A DNA stretch of 64,000 bases from Pseudomonadota bacterium (lineage in GTDB: Bacteria > Desulfobacterota > Desulfobulbia > Desulfobulbales > JAGXFP01), in the NCBI GenBank assembly GCA_018814305.1, contig JAHJAA010000013.1, positions 55,239-119,238 on the forward strand, given 5' to 3'. The notes under the pieces were generated by a model, which was not told where the DNA came from, did no database searches, and saw only the letters and a list, made by a program, of their open reading frames with translations. Each line of letters opens with the position of its first letter. The first letter of the stretch is position 1. This document shows, piece by piece, positions 46,269-55,388 of the stretch. Both the position numbers and the translations under genes were made by a program.

Positions 46269-46475
46269 ATGACGAAAAAAATCTGCTACTGCTTCGGTTA
46301 TACCACCGCTGATATTGAACAGGATCTCCTGACTCATGGGGAATCACGAATCTTGGCCACGGTCATCGCCAGCAAGAAGGCCGGGGCGTGCGAGTGCGCG
46401 ACCAAAAACCCCAAGGGGCGCTGATGCCTGAGCGATGTCCGCCAGGTGGTGGACCAAGCCAAAAATTCCCCCTGA
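46269..46475 (+). CDS. BFD/CopZ-like [2Fe-2S] protein with UGA at a conserved Cys: candidate selenoprotein
   Basis: From an ATG at 46269 (AGGGG eight bases upstream) the frame reads MTKKICYCFGYTTADIEQDL...AGACECATKNPKGR. It then meets TGA at codon 52 and continues CLSDVRQVVDQAKNSP to a second TGA. In BFD-like and CopZ N-terminal [2Fe-2S] domains the motif is C-x-C-N...C...NP-x-G-x-C-C, with the paired cysteines as cluster ligands. Here the first Cys of that pair is the TGA, and the helix that normally follows (LSDVRQVV) is intact beyond it. A SECIS-like hairpin starts 12 bases after the TGA. The simplest reading is selenocysteine at position 52 of a 68-residue protein. The ORF track stops at the TGA. 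A nonsense mutation is the alternative. Confidence 0.75.
46437..46454 (+). promoter_or_regulatory. SECIS-like hairpin after the in-frame UGA
   Basis: GTCCGCC and GGTGGAC form a 7-bp stem (one G-U pair) closed by an AGGT loop that begins 19 bases after the TGA. In E. coli fdhF the AGGUCU loop begins 17 bases after its UGA. The apical G-G-U is the base set SelB is known to contact. No bulged U is obvious, although the G-U wobble lies two pairs below the loop. Confidence 0.6.
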
Positions 46476-46573
46476 CCGCCCATTCTACTTGACGACAGGC
46501 CCTAGTGTCATTGCACAGTATAGGGAGACCTCGAAGAGCATTACTCAAAAAAACCAACTATTCACAAAATCAG

Positions 46574-48523
46574 TTACAGATGCGTCCGCTGTTCAATCCG
46601 GCGGGCAGCGGTCTGATAATAACTCTCCGCTTCTTCAATAAGTCGCCGGGCGCTTGAATCATCCAGTGATACTTCAGTCTCCAGGTCCGGCCGGACCACC
46701 CGCACCAACTGCCGGGGGGAAAGTTCGACCACCATCCCCTTTTCCATATAGCCGACGGTAAGATAATTCGCCATAAACGCCCTTTGATGAAAGACCCCGG
46801 AGGCCATAATATCTTGGCCGAAAAACTCAGACTCGTAGGAAATATTCAATAAACCCAGAATGGTCGGGGCAACATCAATCTGCGAGGCAACCCAATCGAT
46901 CGCCCCGGGCTGAATAAACCCAGGCGAATAGATCACCATGGGGATGTGGTAATTTTCCGGCGGCAGATCGATCCTGCCCCGGCCATGGTTGGTGTGATCC
47001 GCGACAAAAACAAAAACCGTGTCGGCAAACCACGATCTGGTCCCGGCCTCAGCCATGAATGCCCCAATCGCCCAATCGGTATACTTGACGGCCCCGTCCC
47101 GACCAGTATGGGAAGGAATATCGATCCGCCCTTCGGGATAGCTGAAGGGACGATGGTTGCTGGTGGTCATGATATGGGAGAAAAACGGTTTACCTATTTC
47201 AGACCGACGATCCATTTCCGCAAGCGACAAGGTAAAAAGATCCTCATCGGCCACTCCCCAGATGGTTTCATGGTGGATATTCTTGGCCGCAATATCGGTA
47301 CGATCAAATACTTCATAGCCCGCCTTGGTGAAGAAATCCCGCATATTATCGAAGTAGCTGTATCCCCCGTAAAAGTACAGACTCTCATAGCCATTTTCTT
47401 CCAGGACCGATCCCAGAGACATCAACCCACTGTTCCGCTCCCGAATCGGTACTGCCCGGCCCGGCGTCGGCGGCAGCGACAAGGTCAGGGCCTCAAGACC
47501 GCGAACGGTTCTGAGCCCGGTGGCATAAAGATTTGTGAAGATCAGACTCTCAGCGGACAAGGCGGTAAGAGTGGGGGTTAATCCCTTCTTACCGCCAAAG
47601 GACTCAACATAATCCGCACCCAGGCTCTCGATGGAAACGAGGATGATGTTTTTGCGATTCGGGGGGCCATTGGCTTGCACCGTATGCATGAACTCGCCGG
47701 CCCGTTCCGGAGACAGTTCAGCCTGGCGGGCCAAGGCCAGTTCTTCCTGCATGATGGACGCAACCCGGTTATCCGGCAGGGTGGCATAAAATCTTTTATA
47801 GTCCAGATCGTTATGACGGAAAGCACGAAACAACGCATATTGCCCGTTTGAGGCCAATTCAACCTCGGCTGGACTTGCCATCCAGTCATGGGGGCCCTCA
47901 TCAAGGAAATAAAAAGTCATGGTCAATAAAAGACAAAATCCCCCGGTCACCAACACCCTCACCACGAATCGAGGAGCAGGGAGCAGGCCGCTTCGCCAGA
48001 TCCGGGGGAGGAGGAGAACCATGGCCGCAAGCAGGCCTCCTCCAATGCCGAGTCCGATCCAGACCATGGGGTAGGATTGCTCGATATTTCCGACGACTTC
48101 TCGGGTATAGATAAGGTAATCAACGGCAATAAAATTAAACCGGGAGGAAAACTCATTCCAGAACAAAAACTCACCCACGGAACCCACGCCGAGAAGCGCC
48201 AGGCCACACGCCGCAAGGGCTGAGGCCACGAAGGCATGACCCCGCCGCCCCCATAAAGTGTTTGGCCACAACAAAGCATTCACGACAAATGGGGTCAGCA
48301 TCCAGCACAGGGCCGCCAAATCGTAAATCATTCCGCCCCCATAAACCCGCACCACAGAGGAGAGTCGAAAAAGCTCGACATCACCTTCAAAAACGAACAG
48401 AACTGTGCGCAGAGCAAGGCAGGATAGAAAATATATGGAGGCAAGTATCGCCAACACAGTGTACCGCGAACCAACCTCTCCCTTAACAGGAGAACGACGG
48501 AAAAAATCAAACAATCTCTTCAT
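46574..48523 (-). CDS. LTA synthase/OpgB-family membrane phosphoglycerol transferase
   Basis: The protein has about 649 residues with five N-terminal membrane helices and a periplasmic sulfatase/alkaline-phosphatase-fold domain. Motifs: NIILVSIESLGADYVESFGG (metal site), nucleophile Thr in NLYATGLRTVRGLEAL, YGGYSYFDNMRDFF, FSHIMTTSNHRPF and VFVADHTNHGRG. In Gram-negatives such enzymes add phosphoglycerol or phosphoethanolamine to glucans or lipid A. A nearby GH17-GT2 glucan synthase makes an OpgB-like role plausible. The ATG at 48523 is preferred over the track's TTG at 48601, but neither has a clear ribosome-binding site. Confidence 0.85.
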   Translation of the reverse strand: MKRLFDFFRRSPVKGEVGSRYTVLAILASIYFLSCLALRTVLFVFEGDVELFRLSSVVRVYGGGMIYDLAALCWMLTPFVVNALLWPNTLWGRRGHAFVASALAACGLALLGVGSVGEFLFWNEFSSRFNFIAVDYLIYTREVVGNIEQSYPMVWIGLGIGGGLLAAMVLLLPRIWRSGLLPAPRFVVRVLVTGGFCLLLTMTFYFLDEGPHDWMASPAEVELASNGQYALFRAFRHNDLDYKRFYATLPDNRVASIMQEELALARQAELSPERAGEFMHTVQANGPPNRKNIILVSIESLGADYVESFGGKKGLTPTLTALSAESLIFTNLYATGLRTVRGLEALTLSLPPTPGRAVPIRERNSGLMSLGSVLEENGYESLYFYGGYSYFDNMRDFFTKAGYEVFDRTDIAAKNIHHETIWGVADEDLFTLSLAEMDRRSEIGKPFFSHIMTTSNHRPFSYPEGRIDIPSHTGRDGAVKYTDWAIGAFMAEAGTRSWFADTVFVFVADHTNHGRGRIDLPPENYHIPMVIYSPGFIQPGAIDWVASQIDVAPTILGLLNISYESEFFGQDIMASGVFHQRAFMANYLTVGYMEKGMVVELSPRQLVRVVRPDLETEVSLDDSSARRLIEEAESYYQTAARRIEQRTHL

Positions 48524-48689
48524 CGGGAATATAAGCGCCTCTTTTAACTTCGGAGCAGGGGGGAGAATTGCCGGAGGAATTCTTTCGATAAAATTAGGCA
48601 AAAGGCTTGAGGCGGCAAATCAGAATATCATGGACACAGTCACATAAATACCCTTGAAAATTCAAGGGAGCAAGTTATTTGATATATTC

Positions 48690-49958
48690 CTAAGTCCGAA
48701 CAGTATCAATTGAAGATCGATTTCCGTGCTGTCTTGTTGGAAGATACAATGACAAAATCGACATCCCAATGATCGCCACGGCCGCAAAACCTGCCCCCGC
48801 CAGAAACGTTACAGCCGGCCCAAAGGCGCTCCACAGCACCCCCGCCATCACACTCGCCACCAGCAAAGCAAATCCATTAAGACTATTGAATATCCCGAAT
48901 CCCGTACCACGCAGCTCGGCTGGGACTGTTTCAGCGACAAGTTTTGCCAGCAAACCCTGGGTGAAGGCCAGGTGCAAGCCCCAGAGAGCGGCACCACCAA
49001 ATACTACCAATGGCGAGCCCGCAACAGCCAACACGAGATCAGCCAGAAACAATAAGATCAACCCAAAAAAGAGCAACCCCCGAGGACCAACATGATCACC
49101 GGCCACTCCTGCAGGATATGCTGCCCCGGCGTAAAAGAAATTCATCACCACCATGACCAACGGCACCGAGCCAAGGCCAAGCCCCACGTCCTGAGCACGC
49201 AGGACCAGGAAGGCCTCACTGAAACGGCCCAGAGTAAACACTACCCCCAACAGGACTACCCCCCAGTATCGCCTTGGAAGTCCCTTTACATCGGCAATCA
49301 CCAGCGGAGACTTGACCGGAGCGTCCCCACCCGGTCGTTCGGGCTCGCGGACATACCTCACCAGGACCGCCACTGCGACAAAGGCTGGAGCCGCCGCAAT
49401 CCACATCACCATCCTGATGTCATTACCGAACCAGATCATCAAGCCCAGGGCGCATAATGGGCCAAGCAATGCCCCCACCGAATCAAGGGCCTGGCGAAGC
49501 CCATAGGCGGCTCCTCGTTGGTGCGGTTGGGTAATGTCTGCCACCAGGGCATCTCGAGGAGCACCACGAATCCCTTTGCCGAGACGATCGACAAACCGGG
49601 CGGTAAACACCCAGCTTACTGACGAAGCCAAAGGGAAAATCGGTTTGGTCAAAGCAGCAAGACTATACCCGAGAATCAGGATAAACTTACGTCTTCCGAG
49701 AAAATCACTGAGAGCCCCGGAAAAGACCTTCATTATCGCGGCAGTCGCTTCCGCCACCCCCTCGAGAATTCCGACGGTGACCACGGATGCCCCCAGGACC
49801 GAGACCATAAAAACCGGTAACAAGCTGTGAATCAGCTCGGAAGAAATATCCATGAACAAAGAGCCGAATCCCAGGGCCCAGATCCCTGTGGGCAGCCGCC
49901 GCCACGTCCCTGATCCTGCTTTAAAGGAGGGTAAAATATTCATTTGATGACCCGCCAC
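48690..49958 (-). CDS. Major facilitator superfamily transporter
   Basis: The 422-residue protein has 12 predicted membrane helices. The helix 2-3 loop motif is GALSDFLGRRKFILILGY. FVDRLGKGIRGAPRDALVADI is a segment typical of a bacterial MFS subgroup often annotated as drug or sugar efflux. The C-terminal half repeats the fold (AGDHVGPRGLLFFGLILLF). The substrate is unknown. The start is GTG at 49958 or the ATG five codons later; neither has a strong ribosome-binding site. Confidence 0.88.
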   Translation of the reverse strand: MAGHQMNILPSFKAGSGTWRRLPTGIWALGFGSLFMDISSELIHSLLPVFMVSVLGASVVTVGILEGVAEATAAIMKVFSGALSDFLGRRKFILILGYSLAALTKPIFPLASSVSWVFTARFVDRLGKGIRGAPRDALVADITQPHQRGAAYGLRQALDSVGALLGPLCALGLMIWFGNDIRMVMWIAAAPAFVAVAVLVRYVREPERPGGDAPVKSPLVIADVKGLPRRYWGVVLLGVVFTLGRFSEAFLVLRAQDVGLGLGSVPLVMVVMNFFYAGAAYPAGVAGDHVGPRGLLFFGLILLFLADLVLAVAGSPLVVFGGAALWGLHLAFTQGLLAKLVAETVPAELRGTGFGIFNSLNGFALLVASVMAGVLWSAFGPAVTFLAGAGFAAVAIIGMSILSLYLPTRQHGNRSSIDTVRT

Positions 49959-50000
49959 TCAATATCCACAGCTGTCTTGAACTGAGCGCGGCAGCCTCCT

Positions 50001-50633
50001 TCAGTGGAGGCCTGTTACAGCCGCGTTGATGGGACCAGAAGTGGTTTTCAGCTCGATTATCCCCACCAGCAGCATAAATGTTCCGATAAAGCTGCAGCCG
50101 ATCAATATATTATCGGTACTGCTGACCAAGGCGGCCACGGCCAGCGAAGGAATGACGGAGATCAACCGATAAGAGCTTTTTCGAATAACGGTCTCTCGGG
50201 CGGCCCTCCCCACTTCCTTTTGTGCTGCAAAGCAAAGCGGCAGAATCCGGATCAAAACATAGAGCCAAAAGAGCCCAACAGCCCGCAGTGCGCCCCGCCA
50301 ATTGCCTAGCGAGAAAAGGAACATCCCCATCACCACCATGACCACCATAATCCGAACCACCCGAGGAATGACCACATCATTGTCCACCAACCACATGGCC
50401 ACCGGAATACAGGCCCAACTGAAAACCTCTGCCCCGAAAAAGCTGATGGCCAACTGGATGGCTTCATGGGTGATCGAGAACTCATGACCACTCAGGTATC
50501 CGGCAAGAAGCCCCCAGAAAAAGAACCCGGTCCCCAGAGGCAACGCAGCTGATCGCCACCCCTCTGAGGTGTTCCCGGAAAAGATCGAATGAAGAATCTT
50601 CAACGGCAACAGAATAAGCTCGACAACCTTCAT
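50001..50633 (-). CDS. Multi-spanning membrane protein of unknown function
   Basis: About 210 residues. The ATG at 50633 has GGGAG six bases upstream, which decides against the track's start at 50807. Five or so hydrophobic helices are visible (ALPLGTGFFFWGLLAG, VVRIMVVMVVMGMFLFSLG, AVGLFWLYVLIRILPLCF, SVIPSLAVAALV, LIGCSFIGTFMLLVGIIEL). No family is recognised. It lies just upstream of the MFS gene on the same strand (43-bp gap) and may be co-transcribed. Confidence 0.6.
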   Translation of the reverse strand: MKVVELILLPLKILHSIFSGNTSEGWRSAALPLGTGFFFWGLLAGYLSGHEFSITHEAIQLAISFFGAEVFSWACIPVAMWLVDNDVVIPRVVRIMVVMVVMGMFLFSLGNWRGALRAVGLFWLYVLIRILPLCFAAQKEVGRAARETVIRKSSYRLISVIPSLAVAALVSSTDNILIGCSFIGTFMLLVGIIELKTTSGPINAAVTGLH

Positions 50634-51064
50634 CAAAAACTCCCGGTCATTTATTGGCTGAAGTAATTCCCGGACTTTGACCACGCTCATACACCCACAA
50701 ATCAACCACCAGCCATGTGCTGGAAAAGCACAACAATCAACTTCAGGAGTGGAGCAGAACCAGGCCATCAAGATAGCCGAGGGTACCGGAAGCGGCAGTC
50801 TGATCACACCTTTTCGATGATCAGCTATACTCCCTGACCCACAAAACCCTTCGGCAAATCGACTTTTTGAGGAATACGATTCCCTTTCCCATCGATCTAA
50901 GCTTTCAGCTCATTGTACCATGAACAGATACCCACTGCGATTACCTGTTTTTTTATCAAATCATTGATTTTCTGCTATTGGCCCAAGTATGATGGATTTT
51001 GAATATCTGAAGGATGAATTTCCGCTTTAATTGAACATTAATTTTTTTATGTGGAGAAAACATT
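50634..51064. other. Divergent intergenic region
   Basis: 430 bp between the membrane protein and the thioredoxin-TPR gene. No gene is supported; an alternative in-frame extension of the membrane protein reaches 50807 without a ribosome-binding site. The plus-strand leader is AT-rich near 51030-51055. Confidence 0.35.
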
Positions 51065-52108
51065 ATGAGCAAAAAAATCCCCTGGCCGCTCCTGATCATT
51101 AGCCTTATATCTTTCATTCTCCTCGCAAACAACCAGGCCAAGGCCGAATCATTCCCTTTCCGGTCGGTCAATGAGGGAGATCAACTGCCCGCCATTACCC
51201 TTACCGGTGCACAATCGGCTGAGTCATTAAAACTGAGCCAGGGAGATCAGCGGTATCAGTTGCTGATCTTTTGGAGTGCCGATGTCGCCACCAAGCGAGA
51301 ACGCTCCCTTGAAACCTTGAAGGTAGTCGCTCAAATGGATGACTTTTTCAAGGAAAAGAAAATCTCATATCTTGTGGTCAACGAAGGAGAGGACTCTCCC
51401 GAAATCACTACTGAAATAATGAAAAATGCCGGCCTTTCCGCCACTCCGGTGTACCTGGATGCCGATCGGAACATTTATGGCACCCTGGGGATCTTTGTCA
51501 TGCCTTCGATGTTGCTGATCAATCGGGAGGGCAAGATTACCGGCGGCATGGGATATAGTCGCGACCTGGCCAAACGACTTCGGGGTGAACTCCAGATCAT
51601 GCTCGGTGAAATAAACCGGACTCAACTCGAAGAAGCCCTGCACCCCAAGAACATCGAGAAGACTGAGGAAGAAAAAAACGCCCATCGCCATTTTCTCCTC
51701 GGTCAGACCATGCGGCAACGTGGTCAACCGGAATCAGCAATCAAGGAATTCCAAAAGGCCCTGGAATTTGACCAGACCATGGCCGAGGCCCACATCCAGA
51801 TCGGCTGCCTGTATCTTGAAACCGACCAGCTCGAGGCTTCAGCCCAGGCCCTGGAGGAGGGGTTAAGCCAAAACCCAGACTCAGTGGATGGCCAGGTCTG
51901 TCAAGCCCGAATCAAGTCCCTGGGCGGGGCCGGCGAAGAGGCCGTCCAGGACCTGCGTTTCCTGCTGATGCGCAACGCACGTCATGCCGATCTTCATTAT
52001 ATGCTGGCAACCATCCTGCTGGAACAGGGAAATTGCGGAGAAGCCGCTCCTGAATTTCGTACCGCCTATGATCTCCTGCTTAAAAAAGAACGAACAAATG
52101 GACCATGA
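51065..52108 (+). CDS. Exported thioredoxin-fold protein with C-terminal TPRs
   Basis: The 347-residue protein has a signal peptide (PLLIISLISFILLANNQAKA). A TlpA/AhpC-like thioredoxin fold spans about 35-175 (QLPAITLTGAQS, LLIFWSADVATKRERSLETL, cis-Pro region FVMPSMLLINREGKI). TPR units follow from about residue 205 (HFLLGQTMRQRGQPESAIKEFQKALEFDQ...). The usual CxxC after FW is replaced by ADVA, so disulfide chemistry at that site is not possible. It may act as a binding scaffold. The ribosome-binding site is GTGGAG. Confidence 0.75.
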   Translation: MSKKIPWPLLIISLISFILLANNQAKAESFPFRSVNEGDQLPAITLTGAQSAESLKLSQGDQRYQLLIFWSADVATKRERSLETLKVVAQMDDFFKEKKISYLVVNEGEDSPEITTEIMKNAGLSATPVYLDADRNIYGTLGIFVMPSMLLINREGKITGGMGYSRDLAKRLRGELQIMLGEINRTQLEEALHPKNIEKTEEEKNAHRHFLLGQTMRQRGQPESAIKEFQKALEFDQTMAEAHIQIGCLYLETDQLEASAQALEEGLSQNPDSVDGQVCQARIKSLGGAGEEAVQDLRFLLMRNARHADLHYMLATILLEQGNCGEAAPEFRTAYDLLLKKERTNGP

Positions 52109-52131
52109 GCAGGAAGAGACCAAGAAAAATT

Positions 52132-52174
52132 CAATTCCATCCGCAAAAAAGCGACACCTTTGCGGATGGAATTG
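52132..52174 (-). terminator. 16-bp perfect hairpin between convergent genes
   Basis: CAATTCCATCCGCAAA and its exact complement flank an 11-base loop. On the minus strand it is followed by AATTTTTC, which fits termination of the antiporter gene. It may also slow the plus-strand message, which ends 24 bases earlier. Confidence 0.65.
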
Positions 52175-52265
52175 TTAACCGCTGACGCTCTTAACCAACC
52201 CTAAAGACCTCGTTTCAAATTCACCTCAAAAAAAATTACATCCGTCCATAACCTGTCCGCTTCTG

Positions 52266-54089
52266 TTATTCCCGGCCCCCCAACCCACTTTCACTATCAT
52301 CAGGAGGAACCAGGCTAATAACCGACCAACCCGCCTGTGGCGCCACAACCAGATCAGCTGAGAAAACCCTCAATTTCCCCCTGGGGGTAATGGCAAACAT
52401 CGGGATAATACGACCGTTATAGCGGTCAAGATATGCCCCATAATCGAACACATCTGTCAATCCGGTTTTCCGTAAGTTCCAATGTTTGCCAAATAATCCA
52501 GCCAAACTCGAATAGGTCACATCCCGGTTAAAGAGCAGATGTCCCCTTCGGTGTGAAGAGGCCTTTCTTTCCTCCGTAAGATCGCCTGTTGCCGTAGTCT
52601 GCAGAGCAAACACCGAATTATAGCCAAGTTCCATCCGGTAATGCATGCACGCGGCGGTATTTAACGGCCCACGAGCGGAAAGCGCGAGCATATTCCCAAT
52701 CCCAACCAGGTCTAGACTCCGTTCCGCATGTTCTGAGACCGGTTCACCAAAGTATGTCTCCAATCCTTCCATCCGGGCCTTACTTATTTTGCTCCAACTA
52801 CTGTCGACCAGCAACGGCCGAAATCCTTCCCGTTTCAAGGCCTTGGCCAAAGCCTGGGCGATATGGTTGGCGCCTATGATCAGCACACCCTTCGGATCCG
52901 GTTCGGCAACCCCCAACCAAACCGCAATGGGTCCAGCGGTGGCACTCTGCAAGACCACGGTTCCGATAATGACCAGAAAGGTCAAGGGGACCAAGAGCCC
53001 TGCCTGTGAGTAACCGGTCTCTTCAAGCTTTATCGCAAAAAACGCCGAAATTGCAGCGGCCACGATTCCCCGGGGCGCAATCCAAGCCAGAAGATGACGT
53101 TCAGGCCAAGACAAACCAGAACCCAGGGACGCCACCATGACACTGAGCGGTCGAGCCAAAAATTGGATGGCCAGAAAAACGAAAATTGCCCGCCAGCCAA
53201 GGCTCAGGAACAGATCCGCATCCAGTCGCGCGGCCAAAACAATAAACAGAACAGTGATCAGGAGAACACTCAAACTTTCCTTAAAGTCAAGGATCTCATC
53301 AACCGGAACATCCTTCATATTGGCAAGCCAGATCCCCATAACCGTTACCGCTAATAACCCGGACTCATGTTGGAGGTGGTTGGCAAAGGCAAACACCATG
53401 AATACCAAGGCAAGGGTGGCAACGTTATGAAGATACTCCGGCAACCAATGGGATCTAAGCACCAGCCCATAGAGATAACCGGCCAGTGATCCCAACAGAA
53501 GACCGACACTTAAGAGCATGGCAAAAGAGACCAGGGTGTGACCAAAAGCCCTGCCGTTACTGCCTGCGAGGATAAATTCATACACCAACACGGCTAAGGT
53601 TGCGCCGATCGGGTCGATGACGATCCCTTCCCACCGGAGAATATTCGCCACCGAGGCCTTAGGCCGAATAGTCCGAAGCATGGGAACAATCACGGTAGGC
53701 CCGGTCACCACTGTAATCGCTCCAAAAAGCAGGGCCAGGCTCCAGGGAAAATCAAGGGCATATCGGGTCACGGTGGCGGTTATCAGCCAGGTGGTGACAA
53801 CTCCCACGGAAACCAGACTCTGGACCACACCTCTAAGTCTCACAATCTGGTGATACTTAAGGGTCAGGCTGCCTTCAAACAGGATCACCGCCACCGAAAG
53901 AGAAATAAACGGGAAGAGCAGATCACCGAACAGAGCGTCACTATCCAGCAGATTGAAAACCGGGCCCGCCAAAATCCCGGCCACCAGGAGGAAAAGGATC
54001 GCCGGCATTTTTATCCGCCAGGCCCCCCATTGGCAAAGTACCCCCCCGAAAACGACGGCGGCCAAGACCAGAATCTTATCTGCGATCAT
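52266..54089 (-). CDS. Cation:proton antiporter with C-terminal NAD-binding-like domain
   Basis: The 607-residue protein has 12 or so membrane helices (AAVVFGGVLCQWGAWRIKMPAILFLLVAGILAGP, GAITVVTGPTVIVPML, RWEGIVIDPIGATLAVLVYEF, WIAPRGIVAAAISAFFAI). The D-P-I-G-A helix is typical of CPA1/NhaP exchangers. From about 405 a TrkA-N-like fold begins with GVLIIGANHIAQALAKALKREG. It exports Na+ or K+ for H+, with possible nucleotide control. The ATG at 54089 has GAGG eight bases upstream. mscS lies upstream on the same strand (110-bp gap). Confidence 0.88.
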   Translation of the reverse strand: MIADKILVLAAVVFGGVLCQWGAWRIKMPAILFLLVAGILAGPVFNLLDSDALFGDLLFPFISLSVAVILFEGSLTLKYHQIVRLRGVVQSLVSVGVVTTWLITATVTRYALDFPWSLALLFGAITVVTGPTVIVPMLRTIRPKASVANILRWEGIVIDPIGATLAVLVYEFILAGSNGRAFGHTLVSFAMLLSVGLLLGSLAGYLYGLVLRSHWLPEYLHNVATLALVFMVFAFANHLQHESGLLAVTVMGIWLANMKDVPVDEILDFKESLSVLLITVLFIVLAARLDADLFLSLGWRAIFVFLAIQFLARPLSVMVASLGSGLSWPERHLLAWIAPRGIVAAAISAFFAIKLEETGYSQAGLLVPLTFLVIIGTVVLQSATAGPIAVWLGVAEPDPKGVLIIGANHIAQALAKALKREGFRPLLVDSSWSKISKARMEGLETYFGEPVSEHAERSLDLVGIGNMLALSARGPLNTAACMHYRMELGYNSVFALQTTATGDLTEERKASSHRRGHLLFNRDVTYSSLAGLFGKHWNLRKTGLTDVFDYGAYLDRYNGRIIPMFAITPRGKLRVFSADLVVAPQAGWSVISLVPPDDSESGLGGRE

Positions 54090-54199
54090 GCAGTATTCCT
54101 CTTTCCAAGATAAATCTAAAGCCAACCTGCTGCTTCCACCAGGAGCCTATAGGAGAGGCAATCCTACCATATTTTATCAGCGCTTTTGAAGCAAGGCTT

Positions 54200-55114
54200 C
54201 TATTTCCTTACCCCGGTCTTTCCTTCAGTGGCATTATTATAAAAGCGCTGGGTCGGGTAGGCAAAATCAATATCATCGCAGACTGCGAACTCTTTCAAAA
54301 TATCTTCCCAGATTCCTTGGGTACTGCCGCGCCTTTTTCTGGGTTCGATCAGATACCGAATGGTGAGCAGAATTCCACTGTCCTTCACCGAAGTGTAGAC
54401 AATCGGGGTCAGCTTGTTAAAAAAAATCATGTACCGCTTGCTCGCCTCTTTCAACCTTTTTTCAGCCGCCTCACTCAAAGAGGCCCCATGTTTTTCGGCG
54501 ATATCGCCAAGAATTCCCTTGGCCTTTGCCCAGTCACTTTCAAAGGTGACCAACACCGGAATTTCGTTCCAGATATATTCAAAGCCGGTTGAATAGTTGG
54601 CAACCACCTCGTTTAAAATCATGGTATTGGGCAAATGAATCACCCGGCCGGTACTCTGGTCGGCATCAACCCAATTCCCGATCTCCATGAGCGAGAACTT
54701 AAAGACCCTGATATCGATGACATCGCCGAAATGGGTTCCAACCTGGATCCGATCTCCAACGGAAAACGGTTTTCGCCAAAGGACAAAGGCCCAACCGGCA
54801 ACATCTCTGACCAACCCTTGAAGGGCGATGGCGATACCGGCAGTAGCCAGACCGAGAAAGGTCGCCACTGATTCCATCCCCCGAAACCAGATCCTGCCGA
54901 CTAAAAAAGCCCCAATGGCCACTGCGAAATAAATCGAACTTTTTTGCCAGCGATAACGGACATGAACATTTTCCGTCCGGCTCCAGACCAGACGGATAAA
55001 CCCGAATCGACAGAGCCACAGAAAAAAGACCAGCATGAAGGAAATTATTATCCGGTGCAGTGTTTCAGGAGCCAACCCGGAATAATTCTGCAGCCACATA
55101 AGAATCCGATCCAT
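54200..55114 (-). CDS. Small-conductance mechanosensitive channel, MscS family
   Basis: The 304-residue protein has three N-terminal helices. The pore-lining TM3 is VATFLGLATAGIAIALQGLVRDVAGWAFVL, followed by the beta-domain (KPFSVGDRIQVGTHFGDVIDIRVFKFSL, VIHLPNTMILNEVVANYS) and a mixed C-terminal domain. It opens on hypo-osmotic shock to release solutes. The ATG at 55114 is preceded by GGGAGGGATG. Neighbouring antiporter, glucan synthase and ablAB genes form an osmoadaptation theme. Confidence 0.92.
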   Translation of the reverse strand: MDRILMWLQNYSGLAPETLHRIIISFMLVFFLWLCRFGFIRLVWSRTENVHVRYRWQKSSIYFAVAIGAFLVGRIWFRGMESVATFLGLATAGIAIALQGLVRDVAGWAFVLWRKPFSVGDRIQVGTHFGDVIDIRVFKFSLMEIGNWVDADQSTGRVIHLPNTMILNEVVANYSTGFEYIWNEIPVLVTFESDWAKAKGILGDIAEKHGASLSEAAEKRLKEASKRYMIFFNKLTPIVYTSVKDSGILLTIRYLIEPRKRRGSTQGIWEDILKEFAVCDDIDFAYPTQRFYNNATEGKTGVRK

Positions 55115-55388
55115 TACCCATCCCTCCCTTTCTGAACCCCAGGTCACTCCCGGAACCTCCGAGCTATGCCCGCGAAGAATTTCATCATACCGTTACGATT
55201 CCCCCCCGGCAAGATTGATTCAGACCATTGCCCTGGGGAAATTTGCGAACACCTGATTTGGCTCCTTAGATCACTCCTCTGATTGCCGCCTGCGAATTCA
55301 AATGGTATTATTTACATTATTCGCTTTCATCCTTTGGTATTGCATTCATCTTTCAGGACGGCGACCAGACCGTCCCGGACACCTACCC

